From positions 122,334 through 186,333 of the forward strand of contig JAFLCK010000005.1 in assembly GCA_017303615.1 (NCBI GenBank): 64,000 nucleotides of DNA, read 5' to 3'. The position numbers and the translations under genes were made by a program. This document shows positions 8,297 through 17,868 of this stretch, piece by piece; within the stretch, counting starts at the first letter, position 1, and every line of letters starts with the position of its first letter. The DNA comes from Obscuribacter phosphatis_A. Its GTDB lineage: Bacteria > Cyanobacteriota > Vampirovibrionia > Obscuribacterales > Obscuribacteraceae. Under the pieces are notes generated by a model. The model saw only the letters and a program-made list of their open reading frames with translations, searched no databases and was not told where the DNA came from.

Positions 8297-9319
8297 TTAG
8301 AGATACTCGCGCAGTCTTGATGACCGACCGGGTTGTCTCAGTTTACGCAGGGCTTTGAACTCTATCTGGCGCACACGCTCTCTGGTTACGGCAAAGAGCT
8401 GTCCGACTTCTTCCAAGGTGCGCTGACGTCCGTCATCTAGACCGAAACGAAGTCTGAGCACATCTCTTTCTCTGGGGGTGAGTTCGTTCAACATCTTAGC
8501 CAGATCCTGGCGCAGCAGTTCGTGGGTGACTGTGGTTTCTGGTCTGTCAGTTTCAGCATCCTCGATGAAATCGCCGAGGCGAGAATCTTCTTCTTTGCCG
8601 ATAGGAGTTTCCAGTGAAATTGGCTCTTTAGCTGCTTTGATGATTTCATGCAGTTTCACTATGGAAACATCCATAGCTTTGGCCAATTCCTGTTCAGTGG
8701 GCTTGCGATTGAGCTCTTGAGCCAACTGACGGGTCACTTTCTTGAGTTTGTTGATAGTCTCAACCATGTGCACAGGCACACGGATGGTCCTTGATTTGTC
8801 TGCCAGGGCGCGGGTGATGGCTTGTCTAATCCACCAGGTGGCATAAGTTGAGAACTTATAGCCTCTCTCGTGGTCGAACTTTTCGCTGGCTCTAATGAGA
8901 CCGAGGTTGCCCTCTTGAATCAGGTCGAGGAAGGAAAGTCCGCGTCCAATGTACTTCTTAGCGATAGATACGACCAGTCTCAGGTTGGCTTGCACCAACT
9001 TACGCTTGGCCATCATGTCGCCTTGCAGAATTTTTCGGGCTAGCTCGATTTCTTCATCGGGCTTGAGTAGCTGAATACGTCCAATCTCTCTGAGATAGAG
9101 CCTGACTGAATCTTCAGTGGCGATCTCGCGGGTGGAAGGAAGTTCTACCGGCTCATCGTCATCGTCGATACTATCGTCTTCGTCATCTAGAATAGTGAAC
9201 TGGTCTGAGTCATCAATAAGGTCGAGTTCTTCCAACTCGTTTCTTTTAGCCAGGTTTTCATCTTCGATGAGGATAGGACTGATGATGCGATCTGTATCCG
9301 GGGACTTGCTTTTTGCCAT
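8297..9319 (-). CDS. rpoD: Primary RNA polymerase sigma factor
   Basis: Directs RNA polymerase to housekeeping promoters. The 340-residue protein begins with an acidic stretch (about 20-60) in place of a long region 1.1. It then has region 1.2 (DSVRLYLREIGRIQLL), the core region 2 with NLRLVVSIAKKYIGRG, DLIQEGNLGLIRA and the -10-binding YKFSTYATWWIRQAITRAL, region 3 (RTIRVPVHMVETINKL), and region 4 with the helix-turn-helix TLEEVGQLFAVTRERVRQIE. The C-terminus KALRKLRQPGRSSRLREYL is of the SigA type. It is shorter than E. coli RpoD and close in size to cyanobacterial SigA. The leader CGAGGCAACT precedes the ATG. A strong terminator lies downstream. Group 1 assignment is inferred from these matches. 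Confidence 0.95.
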   Translation of the reverse strand: MAKSKSPDTDRIISPILIEDENLAKRNELEELDLIDDSDQFTILDDEDDSIDDDDEPVELPSTREIATEDSVRLYLREIGRIQLLKPDEEIELARKILQGDMMAKRKLVQANLRLVVSIAKKYIGRGLSFLDLIQEGNLGLIRASEKFDHERGYKFSTYATWWIRQAITRALADKSRTIRVPVHMVETINKLKKVTRQLAQELNRKPTEQELAKAMDVSIVKLHEIIKAAKEPISLETPIGKEEDSRLGDFIEDAETDRPETTVTHELLRQDLAKMLNELTPRERDVLRLRFGLDDGRQRTLEEVGQLFAVTRERVRQIEFKALRKLRQPGRSSRLREYL

Positions 9320-9736
9320 AGTTGCCTCGTTATGAATTTACCGATGCTGTTAGATCTTTTGACCTAACTGTTTGTGATCGAAATGATACGCGCGCCTTAA
9401 AGTCTGCCTTGAGCAGGCTGTTTAAGAGCCACAGTTTCATTGAGCACTGGCCGACTGTTTCTGACTTGGCTGTCCCCGTAGGACCATTTATAGCGGCGGT
9501 GTTGCTCTTCGTCTGTTTGACGGCAATATCGTATGTGCGTTTTATGTATCCAAGAGGGAAATCAACAATTCCATAATATTTGCCCTGCGCTTTTTGCAAT
9601 ATCGGCAAAACCTATTATGAGTTGAACAGGTTGCTTGGCAACGCCTCAACTGTAGTATAAGTGCGCCTAGCATGTTGTGCTCATTTAGTTAAGCACCTTT
9701 AAAAAGCTGCCAAATATGATCCAATGGCTGAAAAAC
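9320..9736. other. Intergenic region upstream of rpoD, no supported gene
   Basis: 417 bases between the uvrB stop and the rpoD start. It should hold the rpoD promoter on the minus strand, but I could not fix a convincing -35/-10 pair. Two overlapping short frames (9322-9576 plus, with one hydrophobic stretch, and 9330-9608 minus) have no ribosome-binding site or family signal and are not called. The uvrB-proximal end contains no strong hairpin. Confidence 0.5.
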
Positions 9737-11815
9737 CTAGTTATTACCTGGTTTACGCAATTGCTGCGCCCTTTCATGTAATACTTTTAATTGATCTCTC
9801 AGGTCGGCAGCCCGCTCAAAATCCAGTTCTCGGGCGGCATCCTTCATTTCCTTTTCTATACGTTTTATAGCCAGTAACAGATCTCTTTGCGATAGCTCAA
9901 GCACGGCTTCAGGTATAGGCTCTGGACGGTTGACCTTACCACCTTTCTCTTTACGCTTCCTCTTGACATTAGCCTGTTCAAGCTCTGCTTCTTCGCTCTT
10001 ACCGCGCAGAGTATCAAGCAATATATTGGAAGAATGTTTGACGATTGTGCGAGGCACAATGCCATGTTCTTGGTTGTGAGCCATTTGCAAGGCTCTTCTT
10101 CTTTCGGTCTCGCCCTTGGCTTTGACGATTGAATCGGTCATTTTGTCGGCGTACAAAATTACCTTGCCTTCAGCATTGCGAGCGGCTCTGCCAATTGTTT
10201 GAATAAGCGAGCGCTCGGCTCTAAGAAAGCCTTCTTTGTCTGCTTCCATAATTGCCACCAGCGACACTTCGGGCAAATCCAAGCCTTCCCTCAAGAGGTT
10301 GACACCCACTAGAACATCAAAAACACCTTGGCGAAGATCGCGCAAAAGCTCTACTCGCTCAATTGCTTTGATATCCGAATGCAGCCACTTAACCTTGATG
10401 CCCAGCTCGCTAAGATAATCGGTCAGGTCTTCAGCCATACGTTTGGTCAGGGTTGTGACCAAAACTCGCTCATCTTTTTGGCTGCGTTCTTTTATTTCAC
10501 CAATCAAATCGTCTATCTGCCCTTGAATCGGGCGAATCTCCACCACCGGATCGACAAGTCCGGTGGGTCTGATGATTTGTTCTACAACATTCTCTGAAAC
10601 CGAAAGTTCCCAGTCTCCAGGCGTGGCTGAAACAAAGACAACTTTGCCCACTCTTTCGAAAAACTCATCCGGCGTAAGCGGTCTATTATCGCGGGCACAG
10701 GGCAGCCTGAAGCCATAATCAATGAGAGTATCTTTGCGGCTGCGGTCGCCGTGGAACATGCCCCGCAATTGAGGTACGGTCACATGTGATTCATCAATGA
10801 AGGTTATGAAGCCGTCTCTGCCGTACTTTCTAACAAAGTAGTCGATGAGCGTCTTGGGCGGCTCGCCCGGCTTACGCCCTTCCAGAATGCGCGAATAGTT
10901 CTCGATGCCGTTGCAATAGCCCACTTCTTTCAACATTTCGATATCGAAATTGGTGCGCTGTTTGAGACGATAAGCCTCTACCAATTTGCCCTGGGCGGCC
11001 AGCTCGCCTAGCCTTTCTTCCAGTTCGGCTTGAATTTGTTTGACCGATTCTTCTATTTCATTTTCGTCGGCCACATAGTGTTTGGCCGGATAGATTCTAA
11101 TGCTCTCTAAAATCTCTTCGACTTCGCCGGTAACCGGGTTTACATGGGTGATGCGCTCTACTTCGTCACCAAAAAATTCTACTTTAATGATGCGTTCTTC
11201 ATAAGAAGGATAAACTTCCAAGATCTCACCGCGGGCTCTGAATCTAGATCTTTCCACGACTAAATCGTTGCGGTCATAGTGAATCGATACCAGCTTCCTG
11301 AGAATATCCTGACGGTCATATTCCACCCCCACTCTCAGTTCGAGAGCCGCCGATAGATAACGTTCGGGTACACCAAGACCGTAAATAGTTGATACCGATC
11401 CGACAACCACGACGTCCTCCCTTTCCCAGAGAGAGCGGGTGGTCGAATGCCTGAGCCTGTCTATCTCATCATTGATACTGGCTTCTTTTTCTATAAAAGT
11501 ATCGGTCGACGGTATGTACGACTCAGGTTGGTAATAGTCGTAATATGAGATGAAGTATTCGACAGCATTGTCGGGGAAGAACTCTTTCATCTCATTGCAG
11601 AGCTGGGCCGCCAGGGTTTTATTGTGAGCCAATAAGAGTGCCGGCATTTTAGTCTCGGCGATGATGCTCGCCATGGTCATTGTTTTGCCCGAACCAGTGA
11701 CGCCAAGCAGGGTCTGATAGCGGGTCCCTTGCCTGAGACCCTCTGAAAGTTTGTCGATTGCCTGTGGCTGGTCGCCGGCAGGCTTGAAGCTAGAGACTAC
11801 CTTGAATTCCGGCAT
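9737..11815 (-). CDS. uvrB: Excinuclease ABC subunit B
   Basis: Damage-verification helicase of nucleotide-excision repair; it works with UvrA and UvrC, neither of which is in this window. Length 692 is normal. Seen: Walker A GVTGSGKTMTMAS near residue 40, the damage-probing beta-hairpin region YYDYYQPESYIPSTDTF, DESHVTVPQ (Walker B type), helicase motif VGVNLLREGLDLPEV, and QTIGRAARN (motif VI). At the C-terminus is the UVR domain (about 640-685) that contacts UvrC. The tatA gene lies 19 bases upstream on the same strand, so the two are probably co-transcribed. Confidence 0.98.
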   Translation of the reverse strand: MPEFKVVSSFKPAGDQPQAIDKLSEGLRQGTRYQTLLGVTGSGKTMTMASIIAETKMPALLLAHNKTLAAQLCNEMKEFFPDNAVEYFISYYDYYQPESYIPSTDTFIEKEASINDEIDRLRHSTTRSLWEREDVVVVGSVSTIYGLGVPERYLSAALELRVGVEYDRQDILRKLVSIHYDRNDLVVERSRFRARGEILEVYPSYEERIIKVEFFGDEVERITHVNPVTGEVEEILESIRIYPAKHYVADENEIEESVKQIQAELEERLGELAAQGKLVEAYRLKQRTNFDIEMLKEVGYCNGIENYSRILEGRKPGEPPKTLIDYFVRKYGRDGFITFIDESHVTVPQLRGMFHGDRSRKDTLIDYGFRLPCARDNRPLTPDEFFERVGKVVFVSATPGDWELSVSENVVEQIIRPTGLVDPVVEIRPIQGQIDDLIGEIKERSQKDERVLVTTLTKRMAEDLTDYLSELGIKVKWLHSDIKAIERVELLRDLRQGVFDVLVGVNLLREGLDLPEVSLVAIMEADKEGFLRAERSLIQTIGRAARNAEGKVILYADKMTDSIVKAKGETERRRALQMAHNQEHGIVPRTIVKHSSNILLDTLRGKSEEAELEQANVKRKRKEKGGKVNRPEPIPEAVLELSQRDLLLAIKRIEKEMKDAARELDFERAADLRDQLKVLHERAQQLRKPGNN

Positions 11816-11834
11816 TTTCTTAGATTAGCTTATT

Positions 11835-12170
11835 TTAGGTCTCGCCATCACTGCCAGCATTACTACTTGCACTGCTGGCACCGGAGCCGGCGGGTATTGT
11901 GGCAGCTTTCTCGGCAGTTTTTTCGTCTGCCTTGACGGCTGAGCCGGCTTGAGCCAAGGCTTTTGCCGGATCGTCGGCTTTGACCGTATTCTTCGAGGTT
12001 GTGTCGCGATCTTTTATAGATGTGACATCTTCTTGAGCATCGCTTAGAGCTTTCTTGAAATTACCCAGACCTTGCCCCAGAGACTTGCCAAGTTCGGGCA
12101 GCTTCTTAGGGCCGAATACCAGGAGCGCCACTCCTAGAACAATCGCCACATCAACTGGACTGCTGAACAT
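11835..12170 (-). CDS. tatA: Sec-independent translocase component TatA/TatE type
   Basis: Pore-forming subunit for export of folded twin-arginine proteins. The 111-residue protein has a short N-terminal membrane helix (VDVAIVLGVALLVFG, about 6-20), the FGPKKLPELGK hinge (19-29) and an amphipathic helix (SLGQGLGNFKKALSDAQED). A low-complexity Ala/Lys/Asp-rich tail follows. The FGP hinge is the family hallmark; TatA rather than TatB is inferred from the short length and the LPELGKSLGQGLGNFK pattern. No tatC is in the window. It sits 19 bases upstream of uvrB on the same strand. Confidence 0.92.
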   Translation of the reverse strand: MFSSPVDVAIVLGVALLVFGPKKLPELGKSLGQGLGNFKKALSDAQEDVTSIKDRDTTSKNTVKADDPAKALAQAGSAVKADEKTAEKAATIPAGSGASSASSNAGSDGET

Positions 12171-12247
12171 GTTAGACCCTCTCGCTCACCCTGATATTTC
12201 TCTATCTGTTATAGATAGTAGCACACCCTCTTTACAGTCTAATTTAG

Positions 12248-13810
12248 CTATTGCTCAGGCTTGGGGGCATCTTGGGCACCGTTCGAATAATTGACCAAGG
12301 GTGCTTTCAGTAGCTCTCTAAATTTCTTGAGCTTAAATCTGTCGCTCATTTCGGCGGCAAAAGCCTGCATATAGACATAGTCAGGCACGATGCCTTCAGG
12401 CTCAAGATGAGCCAGCAAGGCGCCTTGATCAGTGGTTGTATCGATTGATGTATTGGGTCGGTTATTGACGAAGTTGGCTAGGTTCATGGCAGCAATGGCA
12501 GCCACATAGACTGGGTCTGGATTTAGTCTGAGCCACTTGACCTTATTGGTCAGGAAAGAGTTGTAGAGAAAAGTGATATGCGGGTGGTCGATTTGCTGTT
12601 GATTGTGGTCCACACTGCTGGCAAAGATACCAACCATGAGCTTGGGGTATTTGGCCGCCACTTGACTGACATACAGAGAGCCGTCGCGGTTGGCGAAGAA
12701 TTCTTCCGATTCGCTGACTGTGCCGACATTGGCCGGCCAGATGCCTTTGAAGACATCCAAGCGCTCACAGGCTGCCGCCACCTGGGGCGGGAAAAACTGC
12801 TTGGTCAGAGCTACATCAAGCGATGAATTGAAGGCGAATTCTTTCGATTCTTCCCATTGTCCATTTTCGTTTTCATCAAAAAACAGTACGCCCTTGAGTC
12901 CTGGGGTGCCTCTTTTGGTGCCGGTGAGCCGGTTGGGCCGGCGAAAGCCCTGGGGCAGCCAACGCAGTTTGCGATAATCAACCACCAGATTTCCTGAAGA
13001 CGCCGAGCCCTCGCGGTAATGTTTGTTGATCATCAGATCTTGCTGCGAACCGAGATTGGATGGATGAAACATAGAGCCAATCGGGCTTTCATAAAATGCC
13101 AGCCAGGTGATAAAGCCTAGATCTTCGGGAAACTTAGCCAGAGCCACCAAGGCTTGGTTGCCACCGTTGTCCCAGCCCAAGATACCGATATTGTCTGAGA
13201 GGGGGCGGGGGGCACCGGATTGCTTGGTCAGATCGCTAATAAATCTGCCCTTGTAGTCTGGCTTTTTGCCTCCGGCAAAAAGCAGAACATCGCGCAGAGC
13301 CTCTATCGAAAGAGCACCGCGGTTGTCGAAAGTGCCCTTGCTGCCGAACTTGGCGCTACCGCCGCCTGGAAAGGCAAAACGAACTTCGATGAGCCCCACC
13401 TGGGCCATATGGGTGTTGAAAGACAAACCGTCGGCGCCCTCGCCGCCCGGAATTACCACCACCACCGGTGCGCCTTCTTCATAACGAGCTTTCTCGCCAT
13501 AAATCAAATTGACCGCCAGTCCCTGCCCTTCGCAGGTCTCTGAAGGCACATAGGTGCTGACTGAGTTTTCTTTAGCCAGAGGCGGTGTGCGCAAACTTTC
13601 CGGCGGTAATTCCACCCCTTTGGCATTGGCTGCCCCGGCATCTATAGAAGGAACACCAAAGCCCAAAGTCAGACTCAAGAGAGTGACAACAAGCAAGAGC
13701 CTTCTACCATTGCCCAAATCTAAATAAGGTTTGGCTGCTTCTAAAAAGCAGGCTCCCTGCCTAGTCTTGTTTCTTGGCGCGGTGCGGTTCTGATTTGTAG
13801 TCTTAAGCAA
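12248..13810 (-). CDS. Exported alpha/beta-hydrolase-like protein with Asp at the nucleophile position
   Basis: A 520-residue protein with an N-terminal hydrophobic signal segment (LLLVVTLLSLTLGFG, about 38-52). Then come strand-and-loop features of the alpha/beta-hydrolase fold: PVVVVIPGGEGADG (115-128, oxyanion-type loop) and a nucleophile elbow GILGWDNGGNQA (209-220) in which the usual Ser is Asp (D214). A late DHPH (SSVDHNQQQIDHPH) could supply the acid/base pair. An EF-hand- or SdrD-like calcium loop, FFDENENGQWEESKEF (310-325), is inserted between them. It may be an esterase- or peptidase-like enzyme, or a non-catalytic relative; the substrate is unknown. Downstream is tatA (78-base gap). 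Confidence 0.6.
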   Translation of the reverse strand: MLKTTNQNRTAPRNKTRQGACFLEAAKPYLDLGNGRRLLLVVTLLSLTLGFGVPSIDAGAANAKGVELPPESLRTPPLAKENSVSTYVPSETCEGQGLAVNLIYGEKARYEEGAPVVVVIPGGEGADGLSFNTHMAQVGLIEVRFAFPGGGSAKFGSKGTFDNRGALSIEALRDVLLFAGGKKPDYKGRFISDLTKQSGAPRPLSDNIGILGWDNGGNQALVALAKFPEDLGFITWLAFYESPIGSMFHPSNLGSQQDLMINKHYREGSASSGNLVVDYRKLRWLPQGFRRPNRLTGTKRGTPGLKGVLFFDENENGQWEESKEFAFNSSLDVALTKQFFPPQVAAACERLDVFKGIWPANVGTVSESEEFFANRDGSLYVSQVAAKYPKLMVGIFASSVDHNQQQIDHPHITFLYNSFLTNKVKWLRLNPDPVYVAAIAAMNLANFVNNRPNTSIDTTTDQGALLAHLEPEGIVPDYVYMQAFAAEMSDRFKLKKFRELLKAPLVNYSNGAQDAPKPEQ

Positions 13811-13850
13811 GGTCTACCTGTTTAAATTTGATAGGGTCTAAATTTGAGAA

Positions 13851-13891
13851 TGTCCAATATTGATTTGGTCTTAGTTTATTGGACAAACTAA
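13851..13891. promoter_or_regulatory. Overlapping inverted repeats upstream of the hydrolase-like gene
   Basis: TGTCCAAT (13851-13858) pairs with ATTGGACA (13878-13885). TTAGTTT (13871-13877) pairs with AAACTAA (13885-13891). These lie in the 151-base gap upstream of the minus-strand gene at 13810. They could be an operator or alternative RNA folds for the leader. No clear promoter was fixed. Confidence 0.35.
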
Positions 13892-13961
13892 ACTAAGTTA
13901 ACAGGCGTAAAAGCGTCTCAATTGTTCCGACACTCTTGATTGCTTTTACTTAACTTGTCAA

Positions 13962-16166
13962 TTAATTAATCAAAGACTGCAGCTTGGTGAAATCACCCAG
14001 TCGCTTCAGCCATTTGTCGATGTTCTTGAGAATACCGTGACGATTGGCTTTCTTTACCGGATCTTGGTCATTGACCAGAATCTTGTCAAAAAAGGCATCG
14101 ACTGGAGTTGAGAGTTCACCGAGCATAGCAAGCATCGCTTGGAAATCAGCTTTGCTGGAGAGTTTTGCGCCTTCATCCAGTTTTACTTTCTCCTTAAAGG
14201 CTTGCCAGAGGGCTTTCTCTTCCGGCTCACTGAGCTTGTCTTCGATAACTTTATCGCTGCTATCGCTTTTGAGAATATTGCCGACACGCACACCCATTCT
14301 AATCAGACCCTGATATTTGGCATCGGCAAGCAATTCATCGAGTACAGCCAGTCGTACTTTCAAGGAAGCTATATCAGAGAGTGCTCCGCAAGATAGGGCA
14401 CAGTCGGTCAGTTCTCTCGAGTAATTGAGATCGAGTAGTTTGCCTTTCAATCTTTGCTCTAGAAAATCCAGAACCTCGCTTTCTACAGCCTTGGCATCGA
14501 ATTTGCCCGAACTTTGCAGGTGTTTGGAGTAATCGTCTAGCAGAAACTTGACCAAGGCTTCCACATCGACCTGGCGGTCGCCTAGACCGTCAAAAAGAAT
14601 ATCTACTAAACCTTGAGCCGAGCGTCTGAGAGCATAAGGATCTGAAGAACCGGTAGGTTTTTTGCCGATGGCGAAAAGTCCGACAATATGATCTAGTTTG
14701 TCGATGAGGCCAGCCATCTGACCAACAGTATCGGCTGGGATACTGTCATGACTGCCTCTGGGAGAATAATGCGAAGCTATAGCCCGCACTACGGCGGGAT
14801 TCTCTCCGCCGTTACTGCTACTGCTGCTAACTGTCTGACTAGAAGCTGAGGCTTTTGCTGCTGCATTTGCCGCATTGGCTGCATACCAAGATCCGACAAA
14901 GCCCTGTAATTCAGGGAGTTCGCGTACCAAACCGGTGACCAAGTCTAGCTTCAATAGGGCGCAAGCTCTCTTGAGGTCGGCGGCTTCAGCACCGCGGGCC
15001 ACACCAAGCTCAGCCATCTTCTCGGCCAGTCTAGTCATGCGCTCGGTCTTGTCCAAGTAGCTGCCCAGACCTTCTTGATAGGTCAATTTAGCGAGATTTT
15101 CGCGGCGATCTTCTAAATTCAACTTGGCGTCATCAAAATAAAAGAACTTACCATCAGCCAATCTGGCTCGCAAAACTCGCTCGTTGCCTTGTTTGATCTT
15201 GGCTTTGGCATTTTCTCTGTCATTGTTTGAAATTGTGATGAAATGAGGCAAAAGCTTATGGTCAATTTCTTCCTCGTTGACCTTTTCCAGTTTAGAAACA
15301 GGGAAATACCGCTGGTGGTGCACCATGATTGTCTCGATGAGCATCGATGGTAGGGCCAAGTACTCGGCTTCAAGATCGCCCACCACGGCTTTTGGCCATT
15401 CGGTTAGATAAACAACCTCGTCCACCAGGCTTTCGTTTAGCTCAAGTCTCATGGCATGCCCGTTCAGCTCGGCGGCTCTTGCCTTGACCTCGGCGACAAT
15501 CTTTTCTCGGCGTTTATTCTGGTCAACCATAACAAAGGCCTTTTCCAGAGTCGTTTCATAACTGGCTACATCTTTGATTTCAACAGTCTCAGGTTTGAGA
15601 ATACGATGTCCAATAGAGTTTCGTCCGCTCTCGATACCAGCTATGTTGAATGGAACTACTTGGTCATCCAAGAGTGAAACAAACCAGCGCAGCGGGCGAG
15701 AGAACTTCATGGTGGAATTGCCCCAACGCATCAATCTCTCACCAGAAATCTGACCAATCACTTTCTCGATGATTTGTGGCAGCACCTGCGCAATCGGTCT
15801 GCCTTGGTTGACCACTGTGGCAAAAAGATACTCGACACCGCCTATGGTTTCACGTTCCAAATCTTCTACTTTGACACCATTGCGGGTGGCAAAGCCTGTA
15901 GCCGAACCAAGCGGCTTGCCGCTTTCATCGAAACTGTTCTTGACCGGCGGTCCCTTCACCCTCTTACTTGTGGTTTTCTGTTCAAGCGCTATGTCTTTGA
16001 TGATTGCCGTTAGCCGTCTAGGCGTGGCCAAGGTAGTAATGCCACCAAAATCAATATGATTCTCGGTTAGTTCAGTTTTCAAGAAATTGCCAAGACGTTC
16101 CATAGCTTCTGGAACAAATCCGGCGGGCAACTCCTCCACGCCAACTTCTAATAGATAATTCGACAT
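13962..16166 (-). CDS. glyS: Glycyl-tRNA synthetase beta subunit
   Basis: Beta subunit of the bacterial alpha2beta2 glycyl-tRNA synthetase, involved in tRNA recognition. The N-terminus MSNYLLEVGVEELPAGFVPE is diagnostic; further matches are TPRRLTAII (48-56), WGNSTMKFSRPLRWFVSLLDD (148-168) and MVHHQRYFPV (281-290). The C-terminal part carries DPYALRRSAQG, also typical. An Ala/Ser/Asn-rich insertion occupies about residues 429-456, right after QGFVGSWYA, where other GlyS proteins run on without a gap. It resembles slippage-derived inserts elsewhere in the window. The alpha subunit gene glyQ is not in the window. Start ATG at 16166. Confidence 0.97.
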   Translation of the reverse strand: MSNYLLEVGVEELPAGFVPEAMERLGNFLKTELTENHIDFGGITTLATPRRLTAIIKDIALEQKTTSKRVKGPPVKNSFDESGKPLGSATGFATRNGVKVEDLERETIGGVEYLFATVVNQGRPIAQVLPQIIEKVIGQISGERLMRWGNSTMKFSRPLRWFVSLLDDQVVPFNIAGIESGRNSIGHRILKPETVEIKDVASYETTLEKAFVMVDQNKRREKIVAEVKARAAELNGHAMRLELNESLVDEVVYLTEWPKAVVGDLEAEYLALPSMLIETIMVHHQRYFPVSKLEKVNEEEIDHKLLPHFITISNNDRENAKAKIKQGNERVLRARLADGKFFYFDDAKLNLEDRRENLAKLTYQEGLGSYLDKTERMTRLAEKMAELGVARGAEAADLKRACALLKLDLVTGLVRELPELQGFVGSWYAANAANAAAKASASSQTVSSSSSNGGENPAVVRAIASHYSPRGSHDSIPADTVGQMAGLIDKLDHIVGLFAIGKKPTGSSDPYALRRSAQGLVDILFDGLGDRQVDVEALVKFLLDDYSKHLQSSGKFDAKAVESEVLDFLEQRLKGKLLDLNYSRELTDCALSCGALSDIASLKVRLAVLDELLADAKYQGLIRMGVRVGNILKSDSSDKVIEDKLSEPEEKALWQAFKEKVKLDEGAKLSSKADFQAMLAMLGELSTPVDAFFDKILVNDQDPVKKANRHGILKNIDKWLKRLGDFTKLQSLIN

Positions 16167-16257
16167 ATTTCCCCAGCTCTTGATTTGGTGACCTTGGACA
16201 AGGCGCGCTCTAAAGCTTATTATTTAAACTGGTAGTTCGGTAATCTTTACAGGCAAT

Positions 16258-17766
16258 ATGTCGCAAAAATTCAAGGCAAAAGAACACAGGCTGGATATTT
16301 CGATGAAATCTCTTTGCAAGAACAAATCCATGCCCAATAGGGTCGTAAAGGGTTTTCTGACAACAGTTTTATTAGTAAGCCTGACTGGTTGCGCAGGCAA
16401 GAAAGAAGAGCCAGCCATTCAGGCTGCTCCTGAACTGGGACCGAAGTGGGGTTTTATTGATCACACAGGTAAGTTTGTGATCAAACCGCAGTTCAGACGA
16501 GTTTTCTCCTTTTCTGAAGGACTAGCAGCTGCCGACCTCTCGGCTCGTTGGGGCTTTATCGACAATACCGGCAAGTTTGTTATCGAAAGGGCTTACGAAG
16601 ATGTCCATCCCTTTAATAAAGGATATGCCGCAGTCAAGGTTTTTGGCGGCAAATGGGGCTTGATCGACAAGACCGGTAATGTGGTTGTACCGCCGAAGTA
16701 TGAACAACTCGGTGATTGCGGTGAAGCTTCCACACCTCTAGAGCCTGTCGATCTAATTTATTGTCCTTTCAGAGAGGGCGGTAAGTGGGGTTACATTGAC
16801 CTGCAAGGTGATCCCAAGATTGAAGCCAAGTACGAGAATGTCGAACCATATTCAGAAGGTTTTGCCGCAGTATCGCAACTTGGCAAGTGGGGCTTTATAG
16901 ACAAAGAAGGTAAGCAGATTACCGAGCTTAAGTTTGATCGAGTAAAACCCTTCCGAGACAGAGTGGCGGAAGGTTATTTTGGTGCTGATTTTGTCATCAT
17001 CGGAGATATCGGAACTATAACGATGAGCGATCCGCTCAATTCGCGTTCTTTCTTCCATGATGGTTTGGGTCTATCGCTCAAAAAGGGCAAATACGGCTTT
17101 ATGAACAAAGCCGGAAAGACAGTCATCAAAAGACGTTTCACATATGCTGAAGATTTTTCGGAAGGTCTTGCTGTAGTGGCTGTCGGCAACTCTCGACGTG
17201 GCTTTATCGACACCACTGGTCAACTGGCAATACCACCTGTTTTTGACGAAGCTCATTCTTTCGCTGAGAAACTGGCTGCTGTCAAGATTGATTCCAGGCT
17301 CGTTGGCGACGACGGCAATATTTCGGCAACCGCTCTTGAGGAAGCAAGGAAAAATGATCCACATGCTTCTATGACTGCTTCCACTTCAGCAACAGGAACA
17401 GGAACAGGAACAGGAACGGATACCTCTGCGAGTGGAACTGATACCTCAGCTAATACTAGCGGAGGCACTGCTGCTAATGAGGGGCAAGATAAATCTGGTG
17501 CTCAAGCCGATAATCAAACCGATGCTCAGGGTGATGCCAAGAAAGATGCACCTAAAGAAGAACCCAAAGGAAATGCCAAAGAAGTAAGCCCAGCCTCTGC
17601 AGGCAAAGAACCTGCAAAAGATTCGGCGAAAGAGCCTGCAAAAGAACCTGCAAAAGAACCAAATAAAGACTCCGTCAAAGAAGTCAAGAAAGAAGCACCG
17701 AAAGAGGCTCCTAAAGAGACAGCTGCCGACAAAGCTAAAGCTGAAAGCAAACCTGCTGCTAAGTAA
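16258..17766 (+). CDS. WG-repeat lipoprotein with Lys/Glu/Pro/Ala-rich tail
   Basis: Probable outer-envelope lipoprotein. The lipobox VSLTGC ends at Cys45 counted from the ATG at 16258; in-frame ATGs at 16303 and 16330 are alternative starts. After the Cys come about nine WG/KWGFID-type repeats (residues about 60-350), each with a G-[FY]-[IM]-D/N-x-x-G core followed by a second half containing EGLAAV. WG repeats form elongated surface structures and are abundant in related bacteria. From about residue 370 the protein is low-complexity: a TG-repeat, then Lys/Glu/Ala/Pro units such as KEPAKEPAKE. Ligand and function are unknown. It converges on the ferredoxin gene, with a 34-base palindrome between them. 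Confidence 0.88.
   Translation: MSQKFKAKEHRLDISMKSLCKNKSMPNRVVKGFLTTVLLVSLTGCAGKKEEPAIQAAPELGPKWGFIDHTGKFVIKPQFRRVFSFSEGLAAADLSARWGFIDNTGKFVIERAYEDVHPFNKGYAAVKVFGGKWGLIDKTGNVVVPPKYEQLGDCGEASTPLEPVDLIYCPFREGGKWGYIDLQGDPKIEAKYENVEPYSEGFAAVSQLGKWGFIDKEGKQITELKFDRVKPFRDRVAEGYFGADFVIIGDIGTITMSDPLNSRSFFHDGLGLSLKKGKYGFMNKAGKTVIKRRFTYAEDFSEGLAVVAVGNSRRGFIDTTGQLAIPPVFDEAHSFAEKLAAVKIDSRLVGDDGNISATALEEARKNDPHASMTASTSATGTGTGTGTDTSASGTDTSANTSGGTAANEGQDKSGAQADNQTDAQGDAKKDAPKEEPKGNAKEVSPASAGKEPAKDSAKEPAKEPAKEPNKDSVKEVKKEAPKEAPKETAADKAKAESKPAAK
17391..17414 (+). repeat. 6-base tandem repeat in the WG-repeat gene
   Basis: Four exact copies of AACAGG, coding alternating Thr-Gly. The unit keeps the frame, so copy number could vary without truncating the protein. 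Confidence 0.92.
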
Positions 17767-17868
17767 ATAACCGACTGGCAAGACTGGTAAAAGTGGGAGC
17801 TGTGTTTGCGCATCTCTTAGAAACTGGCTGGTCCGGCATTTCCTTCGGCAAAATTTTCAAACAGCCTC

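Noticed and set aside
9322..9608. Two overlapping frames of 84 (plus) and 92 (minus) codons in the gap upstream of rpoD, one with a hydrophobic stretch
   Set aside because: No ribosome-binding site, no family pattern, and they occupy the place where the rpoD promoter must lie; chance frames are the simpler view.
17446..17813. Minus-strand frames with long hydrophobic runs opposite the WG-repeat gene tail
   Set aside because: They arise from the reverse complement of Lys/Glu/Ala codons in the low-complexity tail.
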